NCBI GenBank assembly: GCA_016196825.1
Contig: JACPWY010000001.1
Span: 1-64,000, forward strand
Source: Deltaproteobacteria bacterium
Lineage (GTDB): Bacteria > Bdellovibrionota > FAC87 > UBA2466
DNA length: 64,000 bases
Reading direction: 5' to 3'
Shown piece by piece: positions 50,289 through 60,185 of the stretch (its first letter is position 1; each line of letters opens with the position of its first letter). Below the pieces are notes generated by a model that did not search any database, was not told where the DNA came from, and saw nothing but the letters and a program-made list of their open reading frames with translations. A program made the position numbers and the translations under genes.

Positions 50289-51349
50289 TCCCTGCGCCGG
50301 AAAGGATTCGAGAATACGAAGGGCTCCCCGAGGAGATCCTCATCTCACGAATCGCGGCTCTGAGAGACCGTTACAAGGACAATGTCTGCGTCCTGGCACA
50401 CCTCTACCAACGCCGGAGCATCTCTCAGCTCGCCAACTTCGTCGGGGACTCCTACGGACTTTCCCGATCGGCAGCGAACTTCAAGGGTGGCGAGTACATC
50501 GTCTTCTGCGGTGTCCGCTTCATGGCTGAAAGTGCAGCCATTCTGTGCCGGTCCGATCAACACGTGCTTCACCCCGAGCCGGAGGCGGGCTGCCCAATGG
50601 CCGACATGGCCTCGATAGAGGAAACCTCGCGCGCCTGGAGCGCGCTCACCCGAACAGGCGGGACACTCGTCCCCGTCACCTACATGAACAGCACCGCCGA
50701 TATTAAATCGTTCTGTGGCGAACTCGGCGGCACGATCTGCACCTCAAGTAACGCGCTGAAGACATTCGAGTGGGCGTTCAAGAGAGGCGAAAGAGTTTTT
50801 TTTCTGCCGGATGAGCACCTAGGAAGAAATACTGCCAAGCAATTCGGTATCGTCCCCGACGACATCGCCACCTGGGATCCCAACAAGCCGGACGGCGGCG
50901 GCGAAGACTACGAGTCAGCGAAAGTGATCCTGTGGCGAGGCTACTGCCCCGTCCATCAAAAGTTCACATCCCGAGACGTCGAACACATTCGCCGCTTCTA
51001 CCCCGACGCCAAGGTCGTCGTTCACCCCGAATGCCCCCAGGAAGTCGTCGACCGCGCCGATGCCGTTGGAAGCACAGATTTCATCGGCAAGTTCGTCGCC
51101 ACCACAAAGCCAGGAGACAAGATCTTCATCGGGACCGAGATCAATTTGGTTCAAAATCTCCAGACCCAATACCCTGACCGACTGATCGCAAAACTCCACC
51201 GATCGCTCTGCCTCACTATGTACCAAATATCTCTCGCTAGACTTCTCTTGACGCTAGAAAATCTGGAGGCCTTCGATCGGGTCGTCGTCCCCAATAAGAC
51301 AGCCCACTTCGCACGCGTCGCTCTCGATCGCATGCTCTCGATTCATTAA
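50285..51349 (+). CDS. nadA: Quinolinate synthase NadA
   Basis: A 354-residue [4Fe-4S] enzyme condensing iminoaspartate with dihydroxyacetone phosphate. Key blocks: FCGVRFMAES with one cluster Cys, PEAGCPMADM, VVHPECPQEVV and a late Cys in SLCLTMYQIS. The TTG at 50285 overlaps the nadB stop as TTGA; an upstream in-frame ATG within nadB is less likely. Last gene of the operon. Confidence 0.94.
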   Translation: MIPAPERIREYEGLPEEILISRIAALRDRYKDNVCVLAHLYQRRSISQLANFVGDSYGLSRSAANFKGGEYIVFCGVRFMAESAAILCRSDQHVLHPEPEAGCPMADMASIEETSRAWSALTRTGGTLVPVTYMNSTADIKSFCGELGGTICTSSNALKTFEWAFKRGERVFFLPDEHLGRNTAKQFGIVPDDIATWDPNKPDGGGEDYESAKVILWRGYCPVHQKFTSRDVEHIRRFYPDAKVVVHPECPQEVVDRADAVGSTDFIGKFVATTKPGDKIFIGTEINLVQNLQTQYPDRLIAKLHRSLCLTMYQISLARLLLTLENLEAFDRVVVPNKTAHFARVALDRMLSIH

Positions 51350-51351
51350 TG

Positions 51352-51378
51352 CGGGCTTCGCCCGTCAAAGTACGGGCC
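51352..51378 (+). terminator. Mutually exclusive hairpins after nadA
   Basis: Three G/C blocks (GCGGGC, GCCCGT, ACGGGC) allow either of two hairpins directly after the nadA stop. No U-run follows, so termination by this structure is uncertain; it could also stabilise the 3' end of the message. Confidence 0.3.
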
Positions 51379-51409
51379 CCGAACGGTATCTCAAACCTCC
51401 ATCACTATC

Positions 51410-51438
51410 ACTTCAAAAAATCATATCATTTTTGAAGT
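51410..51438. repeat. AT-rich palindrome upstream of the DUF4143 ATPase
   Basis: Perfect 10-bp arms ACTTCAAAAA/TTTTTGAAGT around 9 bases, 20 bases ahead of the ATPase start. It may be an operator or an AT-rich terminator for the nad operon. Confidence 0.55.
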
Positions 51439-51458
51439 AATGATGATTAAATGTATAA

Positions 51459-52604
51459 GTGTTTAATAGAATTGTAGATTTCACCATAGCTGCAGGGCAT
51501 TCGTTCTTCCTTTGGGGGCAGCGGCAGACGGGGAAGTCGACGCTACTATTGGAAAAGTTTCCGAATAGCCCTCGAATTGACCTCCTCAAAAACGATGAAT
51601 TCGTTCGATTGAATCGAAATCCGAGTCTTCTTCGGGAGGAGTTTGAGGCCAAAAAGGTGCCCGGCCCCATTGTCATTGATGAAGTGCAAAAAGCGCCCGC
51701 CCTTCTTGATGAGGTGCATTGGCTCATTGAGAATCGGAGACTGCAGTTTGTTCTGTGCGGTTCGAGCGCCCGGAAACTAAAACGCGGCCATGCCAATCTC
51801 TTGGGTGGAAGGGCCTTGAGGTTCGAACTCTTCGGATTGGTCAGTACCGAGTTAGGAGAGCGATGGGATTTGCTCACGCTCTTGAATCGCGGATTTTTGC
51901 CTTCCCACTACGCGTCTGACATTTATTCGGACCTCCAAAGAGCCTACGTCAATGACTACCTTAAGGAAGAAATTGCAGAGGAGGGCCTTGTTCGCTCCCT
52001 ACCCACGTTTGCCCGTTTTCTGGACTTGGCCGCACTTTCGGACACGGAGCTGGTCAGTTTCTCCACCTTCGGACGAGATTGTGGCGTATCACCCAACACC
52101 GTTCAGGATTACTACCAAATTCTGTGCGATACCCTGGTTGGGACATTTCTGGCCCCATTTTCAAAGAAAACGAAACGCCGGGTCAGCCGAGCACCGAAGT
52201 TTTATTTTCACGATGTGGGAATCGTAAATCATTTGGCTAAACGCGGAATGATTCAGGAAGGAACATTGTACTTCGGCAAGGCGTTTGAAAACTGGGTTTT
52301 TCATGAACTGAATTCATACTCACACTATTCTCGAAAGTATTTTGATCTTTCCTACTGGCAAACGGGGAAAGTGGGAGAGGTGGATTTTATTCTGGACGGA
52401 GCGAGAATTGGAATCGAAGCCAAGGGAACCGATCGGGTGACTCAAGATCATCTCAAAGGGTTACGATCACTAGCCGCAGAATTCAAAACCCTAAGAAAAA
52501 TTGTAGTCTGTCGGGAAAAAAGGGCTCGTCAGACCGAAGATGGAATTGTCATCCTCCCCGAAAGAGAGTTTGCACAGTTGCTTTGGGCAGGAGAGATAAT
52601 CTAA
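51459..52604 (+). CDS. AAA-type ATPase with DUF4143 domain
   Basis: A 381-residue protein of a widespread family of unknown function. N-terminal AAA domain: FFLWGQRQTGKSTLL with Walker A (about 17-31), VIDEVQKAPALL as Walker B; C-terminal DUF4143: YFHDVGIVNHLAKRG and FGKAFENWVFHEL, WQTGKVGEVDFIL. The last block resembles a restriction-like nuclease fold, suspected in the family. GTG 51459 gives the expected N-terminus. It is more AT-rich than its neighbours and may be acquired. Confidence 0.88.
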   Translation: MFNRIVDFTIAAGHSFFLWGQRQTGKSTLLLEKFPNSPRIDLLKNDEFVRLNRNPSLLREEFEAKKVPGPIVIDEVQKAPALLDEVHWLIENRRLQFVLCGSSARKLKRGHANLLGGRALRFELFGLVSTELGERWDLLTLLNRGFLPSHYASDIYSDLQRAYVNDYLKEEIAEEGLVRSLPTFARFLDLAALSDTELVSFSTFGRDCGVSPNTVQDYYQILCDTLVGTFLAPFSKKTKRRVSRAPKFYFHDVGIVNHLAKRGMIQEGTLYFGKAFENWVFHELNSYSHYSRKYFDLSYWQTGKVGEVDFILDGARIGIEAKGTDRVTQDHLKGLRSLAAEFKTLRKIVVCREKRARQTEDGIVILPEREFAQLLWAGEII

Positions 52605-52683
52605 AACCAGATTGCGCTCAACTGTCGAGGTTGCTGTAATGATCGTTCGTCAGTTCAATAAGGGGTGAAGAGGTGGTGTTCAT

Positions 52684-53313
52684 CTACTTCGCATCCCGAC
52701 TCAGCGATTTCAGGAAGTCGCTGAGTCTGACAATGGACTCGGTGGCCGAGCCAGAGCGGCGGTAGTAATTGGGCACGTAACCAGCGTTCGGCCCGACTGC
52801 GGCCCGCCAAAGGTAGCTTCGCGGCTCGATCTCTCGCAAATAGATATATTGGTGCCGATCGACCCCTTCAAAATAGGGATCCTCCGTGTAGGGCTGAGGA
52901 AAGAGAAGGTCGAAGTAATGCTGGGCTGGCACTGGATCGCGACTCACGTCCTGATCATAAATATTTCCGGCAGAATCCATTATGACCACGTGGTGAAGCC
53001 AAAAGGAATTTCTGGGAAGACCTCTTGGGAACAGCGCATCGTTATTCGGATTCGGATTCACTTCCTTGCCGGAATCCCTCAACACTCTGGTCTCGCGAAC
53101 GAGAAAGAGGACACGCAGATCATCGATTGGGACTCCCCGAAGTCGCGCCTCCATTAGTTGCTTGCGAACGGTTTCAGAACAGAGTCCCGAGGTGTAGCAA
53201 AGGCGATTCTTGAAGGTGTCTCTTTGAAAAGCCGCGAAGGTGCACTCATCGGACTGTGCACAGAGTGCATACAGAAGTGCGAACCAAGACAGCTTTTTGC
53301 GTGCGGCAAACAC
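52684..53313 (-). CDS. Secreted protein of unknown function
   Basis: A 209-residue product from GTG 53311-53313, chosen because the following residues form a signal peptide (FAARKKLSWFALLYALCAQS) and AGGT lies upstream; longer in-frame starts reach 53388. The mature protein has a Cys pair (CYTSGLC), a block FWLHHVVIMDSAGNIYDQDV and an aromatic-rich C-terminal half. The His and Asp in that block are spaced as in some papain- or transglutaminase-like amidases, a weak resemblance only. Confidence 0.5.
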   Translation of the reverse strand: MFAARKKLSWFALLYALCAQSDECTFAAFQRDTFKNRLCYTSGLCSETVRKQLMEARLRGVPIDDLRVLFLVRETRVLRDSGKEVNPNPNNDALFPRGLPRNSFWLHHVVIMDSAGNIYDQDVSRDPVPAQHYFDLLFPQPYTEDPYFEGVDRHQYIYLREIEPRSYLWRAAVGPNAGYVPNYYRRSGSATESIVRLSDFLKSLSRDAK

Positions 53314-53319
53314 TCTACC

Positions 53320-53719
53320 TAAAGAAAGCAAATATTGTGCCCGTGAAAGCAGCTGGCTGAAAAGTGGAGACGAAGGGAATACAGCCAAGAAAAGGCACCT
53401 GCAAAACTCTCATTAGCCCGCCCAAGACAATCAGAGGAGCGATAGAATCCCGTACAATCGGTTTTCGGTTGGGCGTTTGTGGGTTTGGAGTTTGGAGTAC
53501 TGTCTGGATTCGGTTTGGAGTCGGGTCTGCAAAGAGCGAACAAGATTCTGCCCAGCCTTTCCCAGTCCATTTTCCGGACCCTTCGGCGACATTTAGAGCG
53601 ACACTCGAACTGGCGCGTAAAAGCTGATCCTTAAGAAATAGAGGCAGTTTCAACTTCTTGCATGCAAGGTAAAGGTCTTTGGAGTTCTGAAATGCTTGAA
53701 AATCGCTCAACATGCCCAT
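53320..53719 (-). pseudogene. Decayed four-helix-bundle (S23/IVP family) gene
   Basis: From ATG 53717-53719 the frame encodes the first half of a four-helix-bundle protein: SDFQAFQNSKDLYLACKKLK and the hallmark ASSSVALNVAEGSGK. A repeat-derived stretch rich in Thr-Pro-Asn then interrupts it, and the family's next block (GFYRSSDCLGRANES) is only readable in another frame. Flanking segments 53462-53497 and 53771-53807 are inverted copies of a TTTGG-rich repeat. Such genes are known from intervening sequences of 23S rRNA and as solitary repeat-flanked copies. It looks inactive. Confidence 0.6.
53462..53497. repeat. TTTGG-rich repeat, left copy
   Basis: Begins ttttcggttgggcgtttg and continues with tandem GTTTGGAG units. 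It is an imperfect inverted match (about 30 of 36 bases) to 53771-53807, framing the decayed four-helix-bundle gene. Confidence 0.6.
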
Positions 53720-53770
53720 TGGAAAAGCAATTCTCATTCCCAACTGGGCTGGGACTGAACGAAAACTGTA

Positions 53771-53807
53771 CCCCAAACGCCCAACCCCCAAACGCCAAAC
53801 CGAAAAC
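53771..53807. repeat. TTTGG-rich repeat, right copy (inverted)
   Basis: CCAAACG units in the opposite orientation to 53462-53497; its reverse complement begins ttttcggtttggcgtttg. It lies just upstream of the four-helix-bundle start codon on the minus strand. Confidence 0.6.
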
Positions 53808-53871
53808 CCTGCCTCATCTAAAGAATGCCATTCAGTTGATTCTCAAGTTCTTTGCTAGGAGTGAAATCCTT

Positions 53872-54273
53872 CTAAGAACCGAAAAAGTAGGCTAGCTCGC
53901 GCTGGGCTGAGGTCGGACTGTCGGAGCCGTGGCAGGCGTTGGCTTCGATGCCTTCGCCGAAGAGGGCTCGCAGGGTGCCAGGTGCGGCCTTTGCGGGATC
54001 GGTGGCGCCCATGACCTTGCGATACTTCTCCACCGCGCCTTCACCCTCGAGTGCCAACAAAAGAATCGGGCCGCTGGTCATGAATTTCACAAGACTCGGA
54101 AAAAACGGTCGCTCTTTGTGTTCAGCATAGAACCCTTCGGCCTCTTGCTGGGTCAGAGACTTCATCCGAGCCTCAACGACTTTAAGGCCGTTCTCTTCGA
54201 CGATCGCGATAATCTTTCCGATGAGATTTCTTTTCACTGCGTTGGGCTTAATGATTGAAAACGTGCGTTCCAT
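53872..54273 (-). CDS. ndk: Nucleoside-diphosphate kinase
   Basis: A 133-residue enzyme transferring gamma-phosphates between nucleotides. Opening [18 protein letters not shown] and the active-site His in ANACHGSDS (about 116). Full length; retains the residues for catalysis. It follows sucD by 9 bases, linking GTP/ATP exchange to succinyl-CoA synthetase. Confidence 0.97.
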   Translation of the reverse strand: MERTFSIIKPNAVKRNLIGKIIAIVEENGLKVVEARMKSLTQQEAEGFYAEHKERPFFPSLVKFMTSGPILLLALEGEGAVEKYRKVMGATDPAKAAPGTLRALFGEGIEANACHGSDSPTSAQRELAYFFGS

Positions 54274-54282
54274 TTGATTCTC

Positions 54283-55158
54283 CTACCTCTTTCCCATCAA
54301 CGATGCCAGAGTCTCGCCAATCGTCGCCGGGCTTTTCGAGACTGCGATCCCCGCCTTTTCCATCGCCTTGATCTTGTCGGACGCCTTGCCGCTGCCACCA
54401 CTGATGATGGCACCAGCGTGGCCCATCCGTTTTCCGGGCGGGGCCGTTTGGCCGGCAATGAATCCCACAATCGGCTTCTTCACGCAAGCCCGCGCATACT
54501 CGGCCGCCTCTTCCTCAGCGCTCCCACCGATCTCTCCAATCATCACAATCGCGTCAGTGTTCGCGTCTTCGTTGAAGAGTTGGAGCACATCTCGGTGCGA
54601 CAGACCATTGACGGGATCGCCGCCAATACCCACACAAGTCGACTGCCCTATCCCCAGCGTTGTAAGCTGGTGAACCGCTTCGTACGTCAAAGTTCCGCTG
54701 CGCGAGACCACACCGACCCGACCCGGCTTATGGATGTAACCGGGCATGATGCCGATCTTGCATTCTCCCGGTGTGATCACGCCAGGACAGTTGGGCCCCA
54801 CGAGCGTACACTTGCGATTGCGCAAGAAATTCTTCACCGAGACCATATCGTTGACTGGAATCCCCTCGGTGATGGCGATGATTACGGCAAGGCCGGCATC
54901 GGCTGCTTCAATGATAGCGTCGGCGGCAAAGGCCGCCGGCACATAGATCATTGTCGTGTTGGCCTGAGTGGCCTCGACCGCATCGGCCACTGAATTGAAA
55001 ACGGGAATGCCTTCTATACGCTCCCCCGCCTTCCCTGGCGTGACACCACCCACCACCTGCGTGCCGTATTCCTTGCACATCTTCGCATGGAACGAGCCGG
55101 CCTGCCCGGTGATCCCTTGAACGATGAGACGGGTTTGCTTATTCACCAAAATACTCAT
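54283..55158 (-). CDS. sucD: Succinyl-CoA synthetase alpha subunit
   Basis: A 291-residue subunit carrying CoA binding and the phospho-His. Blocks: [40 protein letters not shown] and the active His in [15 protein letters not shown] (about 245). The start ATG overlaps the sucC stop as ATGA. Confidence 0.97.
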   Translation of the reverse strand: MSILVNKQTRLIVQGITGQAGSFHAKMCKEYGTQVVGGVTPGKAGERIEGIPVFNSVADAVEATQANTTMIYVPAAFAADAIIEAADAGLAVIIAITEGIPVNDMVSVKNFLRNRKCTLVGPNCPGVITPGECKIGIMPGYIHKPGRVGVVSRSGTLTYEAVHQLTTLGIGQSTCVGIGGDPVNGLSHRDVLQLFNEDANTDAIVMIGEIGGSAEEEAAEYARACVKKPIVGFIAGQTAPPGKRMGHAGAIISGGSGKASDKIKAMEKAGIAVSKSPATIGETLASLMGKR

Positions 55159-56324
55159 CGACCACCTCGCGCCGCCTGAACCACCTTCTGAGCGGCCTCT
55201 TTCATGCCGGTTGCGGGAATAATCGCTAACCCCGAATCGGCAAGAATTCTCTTACCCGCCTCGACGTTGGTCCCCTCTAGACGAACGACAAGGGGAACAG
55301 TCATCTTGAGCTCCCGCGCGGCTCCGACGATTCCCGCAGCGATGACATCGCATTTCATAATGCCGCCAAAGATATTCACCAGGATGGCCTTCACCTTTTC
55401 GTCCTGGAGAATAATCTTAAAGGCCTCTTTCACCTTCGATTCGGTTGCACCTCCGCCGACATCGAGAAAGTTCGCCGGATCTCCGCCTTCGAGTTTGATG
55501 ATGTCCATCGTGCCCATCGCCAGGCCCGCGCCATTCACCATGCAGCCAATGTTGCCATCGAGACTGATATAGCTGAGATCAAATTTCTTCGCGTTCTGCT
55601 CGGCCGGATCCTCTTCATTGGGATCGATCATCTCGTTGTAGCTCAGATGGCGAAACACCGCGTTCTCGTCGAAATTAATCTTCGCATCGAGCGCGATCAG
55701 ACTCCCCTGCTTGGTGAGCACCAGCGGATTGATCTCCGCCAAAGAGCAATCGCACTCCCAATAGACTTTGTAGAGCTTCTTAAGAATATCGGGAAACTGC
55801 TTCGCCGCGGTCCCCGTGAAACCCATCTTCGCCGTCAGAGCTCGGCACTGGTAGTCACGCAATCCGACAGCCGGGTCGATACTTTCCTTGAATATCTTTT
55901 GAGGCTCCTTCGCAGCCACCTCCTCGATATCCATTCCACCGGCTTGGCTCGCGATAATCGTGATCTTGGACGCAGCCCGATCGAGTGTCAGAGCCAAATA
56001 GTATTCCGCCGCGATGTCGGCGCCCTCCTCGATGAGAAGGCGCTTGACGACCTTCCCTTCAGGCCCTGTCTGATGCGTCACTAGAGTCATACCGAAGATC
56101 TTCGTAACGGCAGCCTTAAGTTCATCGACGGCCTTCGCAACCTTTACGCCACCGCCCTTACCACGGCCACCGGCGTGGATCTGGGCCTTGACCACCCACG
56201 GCCCCTTGCTCACTTCGGGAGCCACCTTGAGCGCCTCCTCGACACTAAAGGCCGCTTTGCCCGCCGGAACGGGGATCTGATAACGGCGAAAGATCTCTTT
56301 GCCCTGATACTCGTGGATCTTCAT
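55155..56324 (-). CDS. sucC: Succinyl-CoA synthetase beta subunit
   Basis: A 389-residue ATP-grasp subunit. Blocks: [36 protein letters not shown] and [29 protein letters not shown]. Overlaps mdh by 4 bases upstream and sucD downstream. Confidence 0.97.
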   Translation of the reverse strand: MKIHEYQGKEIFRRYQIPVPAGKAAFSVEEALKVAPEVSKGPWVVKAQIHAGGRGKGGGVKVAKAVDELKAAVTKIFGMTLVTHQTGPEGKVVKRLLIEEGADIAAEYYLALTLDRAASKITIIASQAGGMDIEEVAAKEPQKIFKESIDPAVGLRDYQCRALTAKMGFTGTAAKQFPDILKKLYKVYWECDCSLAEINPLVLTKQGSLIALDAKINFDENAVFRHLSYNEMIDPNEEDPAEQNAKKFDLSYISLDGNIGCMVNGAGLAMGTMDIIKLEGGDPANFLDVGGGATESKVKEAFKIILQDEKVKAILVNIFGGIMKCDVIAAGIVGAARELKMTVPLVVRLEGTNVEAGKRILADSGLAIIPATGMKEAAQKVVQAARGGR

Positions 56325-57256
56325 GCTTTCCCTTCGATCACATTCACAAGGCCCTGGACCGCGTCTGCCGATTTCATGAGCGCCGCTCTCTCGGTTTCAT
56401 TGAGATCAACCTCGATCACTTTTTCCATCCCGTTCGTTCCAAGCTTGGCCAGAACGCCGACAAAGAGATTTTTCACCCCGTACTCGCCGTTCATCTCCAC
56501 AGCACACGGGAGGATGCGCTTCTTGTCCCTCACGATTGATTCGACCATAGCGACCACAGAGCTCGCCGGCGCGTAGAAGGCCGAACCGGTCTTGAGAAAA
56601 TTCACGATCTCGATGCCGCCGTTTTGCGTGCGGGTCACGATCTCCTGGATCTTCTCCTTCGAGAGAAACCTCTCCAAAGGAACGCCCGCGATCGAGCAAT
56701 ATCTCGTCATCGGTACCATTGTGTCGCCGTGCCCACCGTAAACAAATCCATGGACATCCTCGACGCTCACTCCAGCGGCCTCGGCGACAAAGGTCTTGAA
56801 CCGAGCGGTGTCCAGGACCCCCGCCATTCCAATCACCCGGTTACGCGGAAATCCGCTGACCTTCTTCGCCACATAAGTCATAGCGTCGAGTGGATTGGAA
56901 ACAACGATAAGGATGCAATTCGGTGAGTACTTCACCACCTTCTCCGTGACCTCAGTGACGATCTTCGCGTTTGTCTTCAAGAGATCGTCACGACTCATCC
57001 CCGGCTTGCGTGGAAGGCCCGCCGTGATCACGACGATTTCTGAGTTTTCCGTCGCTGCGTAATCGCTGCTCCCGGTGATCCTCAGGTCAAATCCCTCGAC
57101 CGGACCCGACTGCGAAAGATCGAGCGCCTTCCCTTGGGGAACCCCGTCGACGAGATCAACTAGAACAACATCGGCCAATTCCTTGGAAGCGATCCAGTGG
57201 GCTGCGGTTGCGCCCACATTGCCGGCTCCCACGATGGTGACTTTCGAACGTTTCAT
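56321..57256 (-). CDS. mdh: Malate dehydrogenase (LDH-like family)
   Basis: A 311-residue NAD-dependent enzyme: [15 protein letters not shown] nucleotide motif, substrate-specificity loop [13 protein letters not shown] with the Arg residues of malate dehydrogenases, and the catalytic His in [13 protein letters not shown] 57254-57256 follows GGGAGA; longer frames run into the palindromic element and are not needed. The gap to icd is filled by palindromic element B. Confidence 0.96.
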   Translation of the reverse strand: MKRSKVTIVGAGNVGATAAHWIASKELADVVLVDLVDGVPQGKALDLSQSGPVEGFDLRITGSSDYAATENSEIVVITAGLPRKPGMSRDDLLKTNAKIVTEVTEKVVKYSPNCILIVVSNPLDAMTYVAKKVSGFPRNRVIGMAGVLDTARFKTFVAEAAGVSVEDVHGFVYGGHGDTMVPMTRYCSIAGVPLERFLSKEKIQEIVTRTQNGGIEIVNFLKTGSAFYAPASSVVAMVESIVRDKKRILPCAVEMNGEYGVKNLFVGVLAKLGTNGMEKVIEVDLNETERAALMKSADAVQGLVNVIEGKA

Positions 57257-57275
57257 GTGCTCTCCCGAGAATAAG

Positions 57276-57450
57276 AGTGCGTAACAGAATGAAAGTCTAC
57301 TCCGGCCGGTCGAACAGACCAAGCTCTTCGTCCTCCGTGGTCGGCATCCTCAACGGCCCTTTCAGGGCCGCCTCCGGTGCCTCCCGTGTGCGTCCTCGAT
57401 CTTGGTCTGTTCGACACGGCCTCGTTACGACTTTCATTCTGTTTCGCACT
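57276..57450 (-). repeat. Structured palindromic element, copy B (icd-mdh gap)
   Basis: A 175-base imperfect palindrome read with icd and mdh. Outer arms pair over 6 and 15 bases (AGTGCG, AACAGAATGAAAGTC) and again over TCGAACAGACCAAG. The core repeats element A: GAGGACG and GGAGGACGAAG facing each other unpaired, then CGGAGGC versus GTTGAGGA, and a terminal hairpin GGCCCT-GAA-AGGGCC. The left arm abuts the icd stop codon and the right arm ends 19 bases before mdh. Core is shared with A but outer arms are not. Confidence 0.8.
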
Positions 57451-58683
57451 CTAAGTGAGGTTATCAATGATGCGGCTCGCAAATTCCGAGCAACGAACTT
57501 CCTTAGCCCCCTCCATCTGGCGCGCGAAATCGTACGTAACTGTCTTTTGCTCGATCGTCTTCTGCATCGCTTGGATGATCGAATCGCCCGCCTCCTGCCA
57601 ACCCAGATACTCAAACATCATGACGCCACTGAGGATGACACTCCCAGGATTGATCTTGTCCTGCCCGGCGTATTTTGGAGCGGTGCCGTGGGTCGCCTCA
57701 AACACGGCGGCCCTGTCTCCAACATTGGCGCCCGGGCTAATCCCTAAGCCACCGACCTGGGCGGTCAACGCATCACTCAAATAATCCCCATTGAGGTTTG
57801 GCGTGGCGAGAACAGAGTATTCCTCAGGCCGCAGCAACGCCTGCTGAAACATGCTGTCGGCGATGCGATCCTTGATCACGACCTTCCCCTCGGGCGCCTT
57901 ACCCTGATACTTTTCGAAGACTTCGTCCTCGCTGATCGTCTGGGCGGCAAACTCTTCTTTTGCGACCTGGTAGCCCCACTCACGGAAGGCCCCCTCGGTG
58001 AACTTCATGATGTTGCCCTTGTGGACGATGGTAACACTCGGCTTCCGGTGGCGAATCGCGTACTCGATGGCCATCTTTACAAGGCGCTTGGAGCCTTCCG
58101 GGCTCATCGGCTTCACGCCAATGCCCGAGCTATTCCTAATGCGGCAGCTCATTTGCGAATTCAAAAAATCGATGACCTTCTTCGCATCGTCCGATCCGCT
58201 CTTCCACTCGATGCCCGAGTAAACATCCTCGGTGTTTTCGCGAAAGACCACTATGCTGACCTTATCGGGTCGCTTCATGGGGCTCGGCACCCCGGTGAAG
58301 TAACGGATCGGCCGAATACAGGTGTAGAGATCGAGCAGGCGGCGAAGCGCGACGTTAATGGATCGGTGGCCTCCGCCAACCGGTGTGGAGAGCGGCCCTT
58401 TGATGGCCACGCTGTGATCCTTGATGATGTCGAGAGTCTCCTGCGGGAGCCAGTCATTCTTAATCTTTCCCGCCTTCTCGCCCGCCAGGACCTCCTTCCA
58501 GACGATGCCACGCTTTCCGGCGTAGGCCCTTTTCACTGCCGCGTCGAAAACCCGCTGCGAAGCGGCCCAAATATCGGGCCCCGTTCCGTCTCCCTCGATA
58601 AACGGAATGATTGGGAAGGAAGGAACCTGAATTTTATGAGAAGGAGTAAAGCTGATCTTTTCGCCCTGAGATGCATTAGCCAT
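57451..58683 (-). CDS. icd: Isocitrate dehydrogenase (NADP type)
   Basis: A 410-residue TCA-cycle enzyme. Blocks: [16 protein letters not shown], the phosphorylatable/substrate loop [33 protein letters not shown] and [20 protein letters not shown]. First gene of the group icd-mdh-sucC-sucD-ndk. The start ATG follows AGGGG. Confidence 0.97.
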   Translation of the reverse strand: MANASQGEKISFTPSHKIQVPSFPIIPFIEGDGTGPDIWAASQRVFDAAVKRAYAGKRGIVWKEVLAGEKAGKIKNDWLPQETLDIIKDHSVAIKGPLSTPVGGGHRSINVALRRLLDLYTCIRPIRYFTGVPSPMKRPDKVSIVVFRENTEDVYSGIEWKSGSDDAKKVIDFLNSQMSCRIRNSSGIGVKPMSPEGSKRLVKMAIEYAIRHRKPSVTIVHKGNIMKFTEGAFREWGYQVAKEEFAAQTISEDEVFEKYQGKAPEGKVVIKDRIADSMFQQALLRPEEYSVLATPNLNGDYLSDALTAQVGGLGISPGANVGDRAAVFEATHGTAPKYAGQDKINPGSVILSGVMMFEYLGWQEAGDSIIQAMQKTIEQKTVTYDFARQMEGAKEVRCSEFASRIIDNLT

Positions 58684-58713
58684 GATTAAACCCCTGATTT
58701 TTAATGGAAGCAG

Positions 58714-58741
58714 ATTAGTGTTGGGGACAAAACCTTGTCAA
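58714..58741 (-). promoter_or_regulatory. Promoter of the icd-mdh-suc operon
   Basis: On the minus strand, TTGACA (58736-58741) and ACTAAT (58714-58719) are separated by 16 bases, about 31 bases before the icd start codon. Confidence 0.55.
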
Positions 58742-58770
58742 TGAAAGCACATTAAAGTTAGCATCACCCG

Positions 58771-59109
58771 ATGGATAAAATTACCTTACTGAAGCTGCAT
58801 TGTCAGGAGATACCGCCCCAACAAGGACCACTCGCCCCTGAAGCGATCACTTCGAGCCTCAAGGCCGTCCCCGAATGGAAATCGGGCGAAAAGAAGATTG
58901 AACGGAAGATCGTGTTCAAGAATTTTGTCATGGCACTCGAATTCGTTAACGACGTTGGGCGCCTCGCCGAGGCCGAGCAACATCATCCCGATATTTTTAT
59001 TCATTATAACCAGGTGACCTTTTCACTGTGGACCCACACCGTCGGAGGCCTCAGCACAAATGACTTCATCATGGCTACCAAGATCGATGCGCTCTACGCC
59101 CGCGGCTAG
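58771..59109 (+). CDS. Pterin-4a-carbinolamine dehydratase
   Basis: A 112-residue PCD-family protein that recycles 4a-hydroxytetrahydrobiopterin. The signature EQHHPDIFIHYNQVTFSLWTH carries the active His residues, and the C-terminal LSTNDFIMATKID is typical. Its 3' end overlaps the start of the downstream protease by 23 bases. Confidence 0.92.
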   Translation: MDKITLLKLHCQEIPPQQGPLAPEAITSSLKAVPEWKSGEKKIERKIVFKNFVMALEFVNDVGRLAEAEQHHPDIFIHYNQVTFSLWTHTVGGLSTNDFIMATKIDALYARG

Positions 59110-60175
59110 TTATCTCCTCGCACTCTCTCTCGTTTTCGTCAGCGCTCGAGCGAGAGCGTTCTCACCGGATGAAAAAACCAATATTGAGATCTACCAACGC
59201 TGCAACCCCGCTGTCGTGAACATCACAACGGTCAAGCTTACGCAAAATTTCTTTTTTGAAGTTTACCCGCAAAAGGGAATGGGCTCTGGGGCCATCGTCC
59301 GCAACGATGGCTACATCGTCACCAACGATCACGTCGTGGGAGGAGCCAATAAGATTGAGGTCACTCTCAATGACAAATCCATCCACTCCGCCGAGCTCAT
59401 AGGCACCGATCCCGACTCAGATCTCGCTGTCATCCGAATACGCCCTCAGGAGAAAAAACTCTCGGCACTCGAATTTTCCAATTCGGCGCTCGCCGTTGGA
59501 CAGAAAGTGCTTGCAATCGGCAATCCCTTCGGTCTCGGTGGCTCACTCAGCGTAGGCATCGTGAGTTCTCTGGGACGCGACATCCGGGGCACCAACAACC
59601 GCACGATTAAAGACGTCATCCAAACCGACGCCGCCATCAACCCCGGCAACTCGGGTGGCCCACTTCTCGACAGCGCGGGCAGTCTCATCGGCATCAACGC
59701 CCAAATCTTTACAACGAGCGGTGGGAGTGAAGGGATCGGATTCGCGATCCCCGTGAAGATCGTGAAGAAGATCGTGGATGAGCTCATCAAGTTTGGCCGA
59801 GTGGCCCGCCCCTGGTTCGGAGTCGAGGGAATCGCTCTGCCAGCTGGCATTCTGGCCAACCTCAACATCCCCACCGACCACGGCGTCATGGTCACCGGAA
59901 TCTATCGCAATAGCCCGGCCGCCCGCGCCGGCATGAAGGCAGCCGACAAGGAACTCGTCTTTGGTTTCCGAACCTTGCCATACGGAGGAGATGTGATTTT
60001 TCAAATTGGCGATGCACCAATCAATCAGGTCTCCGACATTCTCGATGCGGTTGCGGAGAAGAAGACAAGCGAAATGGTCACCGTCCACTATGTGCGAAAC
60101 AAACAGAAACGCACAGTCCAGGTAAAACTCTCCCTGCCCCCCAACAGCGAGGGCCGTTCCCACAACGAATTATAG
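59087..60175 (+). CDS. HtrA/DegP-type periplasmic serine protease
   Basis: A 362-residue trypsin-like protease with a signal peptide (SYLLALSLVFVSARARA), catalytic His in VTNDHVVGG, Asp in DPDSDLAVIRI and Ser in INPGNSGGPLL, followed by one PDZ domain (about 240-350). One PDZ domain makes it DegS-like in layout. It likely handles misfolded envelope proteins. ATG 59087 is chosen; a start at 59060 is also in frame. Confidence 0.94.
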   Translation: MRSTPAASYLLALSLVFVSARARAFSPDEKTNIEIYQRCNPAVVNITTVKLTQNFFFEVYPQKGMGSGAIVRNDGYIVTNDHVVGGANKIEVTLNDKSIHSAELIGTDPDSDLAVIRIRPQEKKLSALEFSNSALAVGQKVLAIGNPFGLGGSLSVGIVSSLGRDIRGTNNRTIKDVIQTDAAINPGNSGGPLLDSAGSLIGINAQIFTTSGGSEGIGFAIPVKIVKKIVDELIKFGRVARPWFGVEGIALPAGILANLNIPTDHGVMVTGIYRNSPAARAGMKAADKELVFGFRTLPYGGDVIFQIGDAPINQVSDILDAVAEKKTSEMVTVHYVRNKQKRTVQVKLSLPPNSEGRSHNEL

Positions 60176-60185
60176 TTGAAGGGAT

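Noticed and set aside
52849-53157. Open frame on the plus strand opposite the secreted-protein gene
   Set aside because: It is a shadow of the minus-strand gene, with no ribosome-binding site and no recognisable protein features.
53315-53388. Longer N-terminus of the secreted protein (start at 53388)
   Set aside because: It would bury the signal peptide inside the protein; GTG 53311-53313 puts the signal at the N-terminus.
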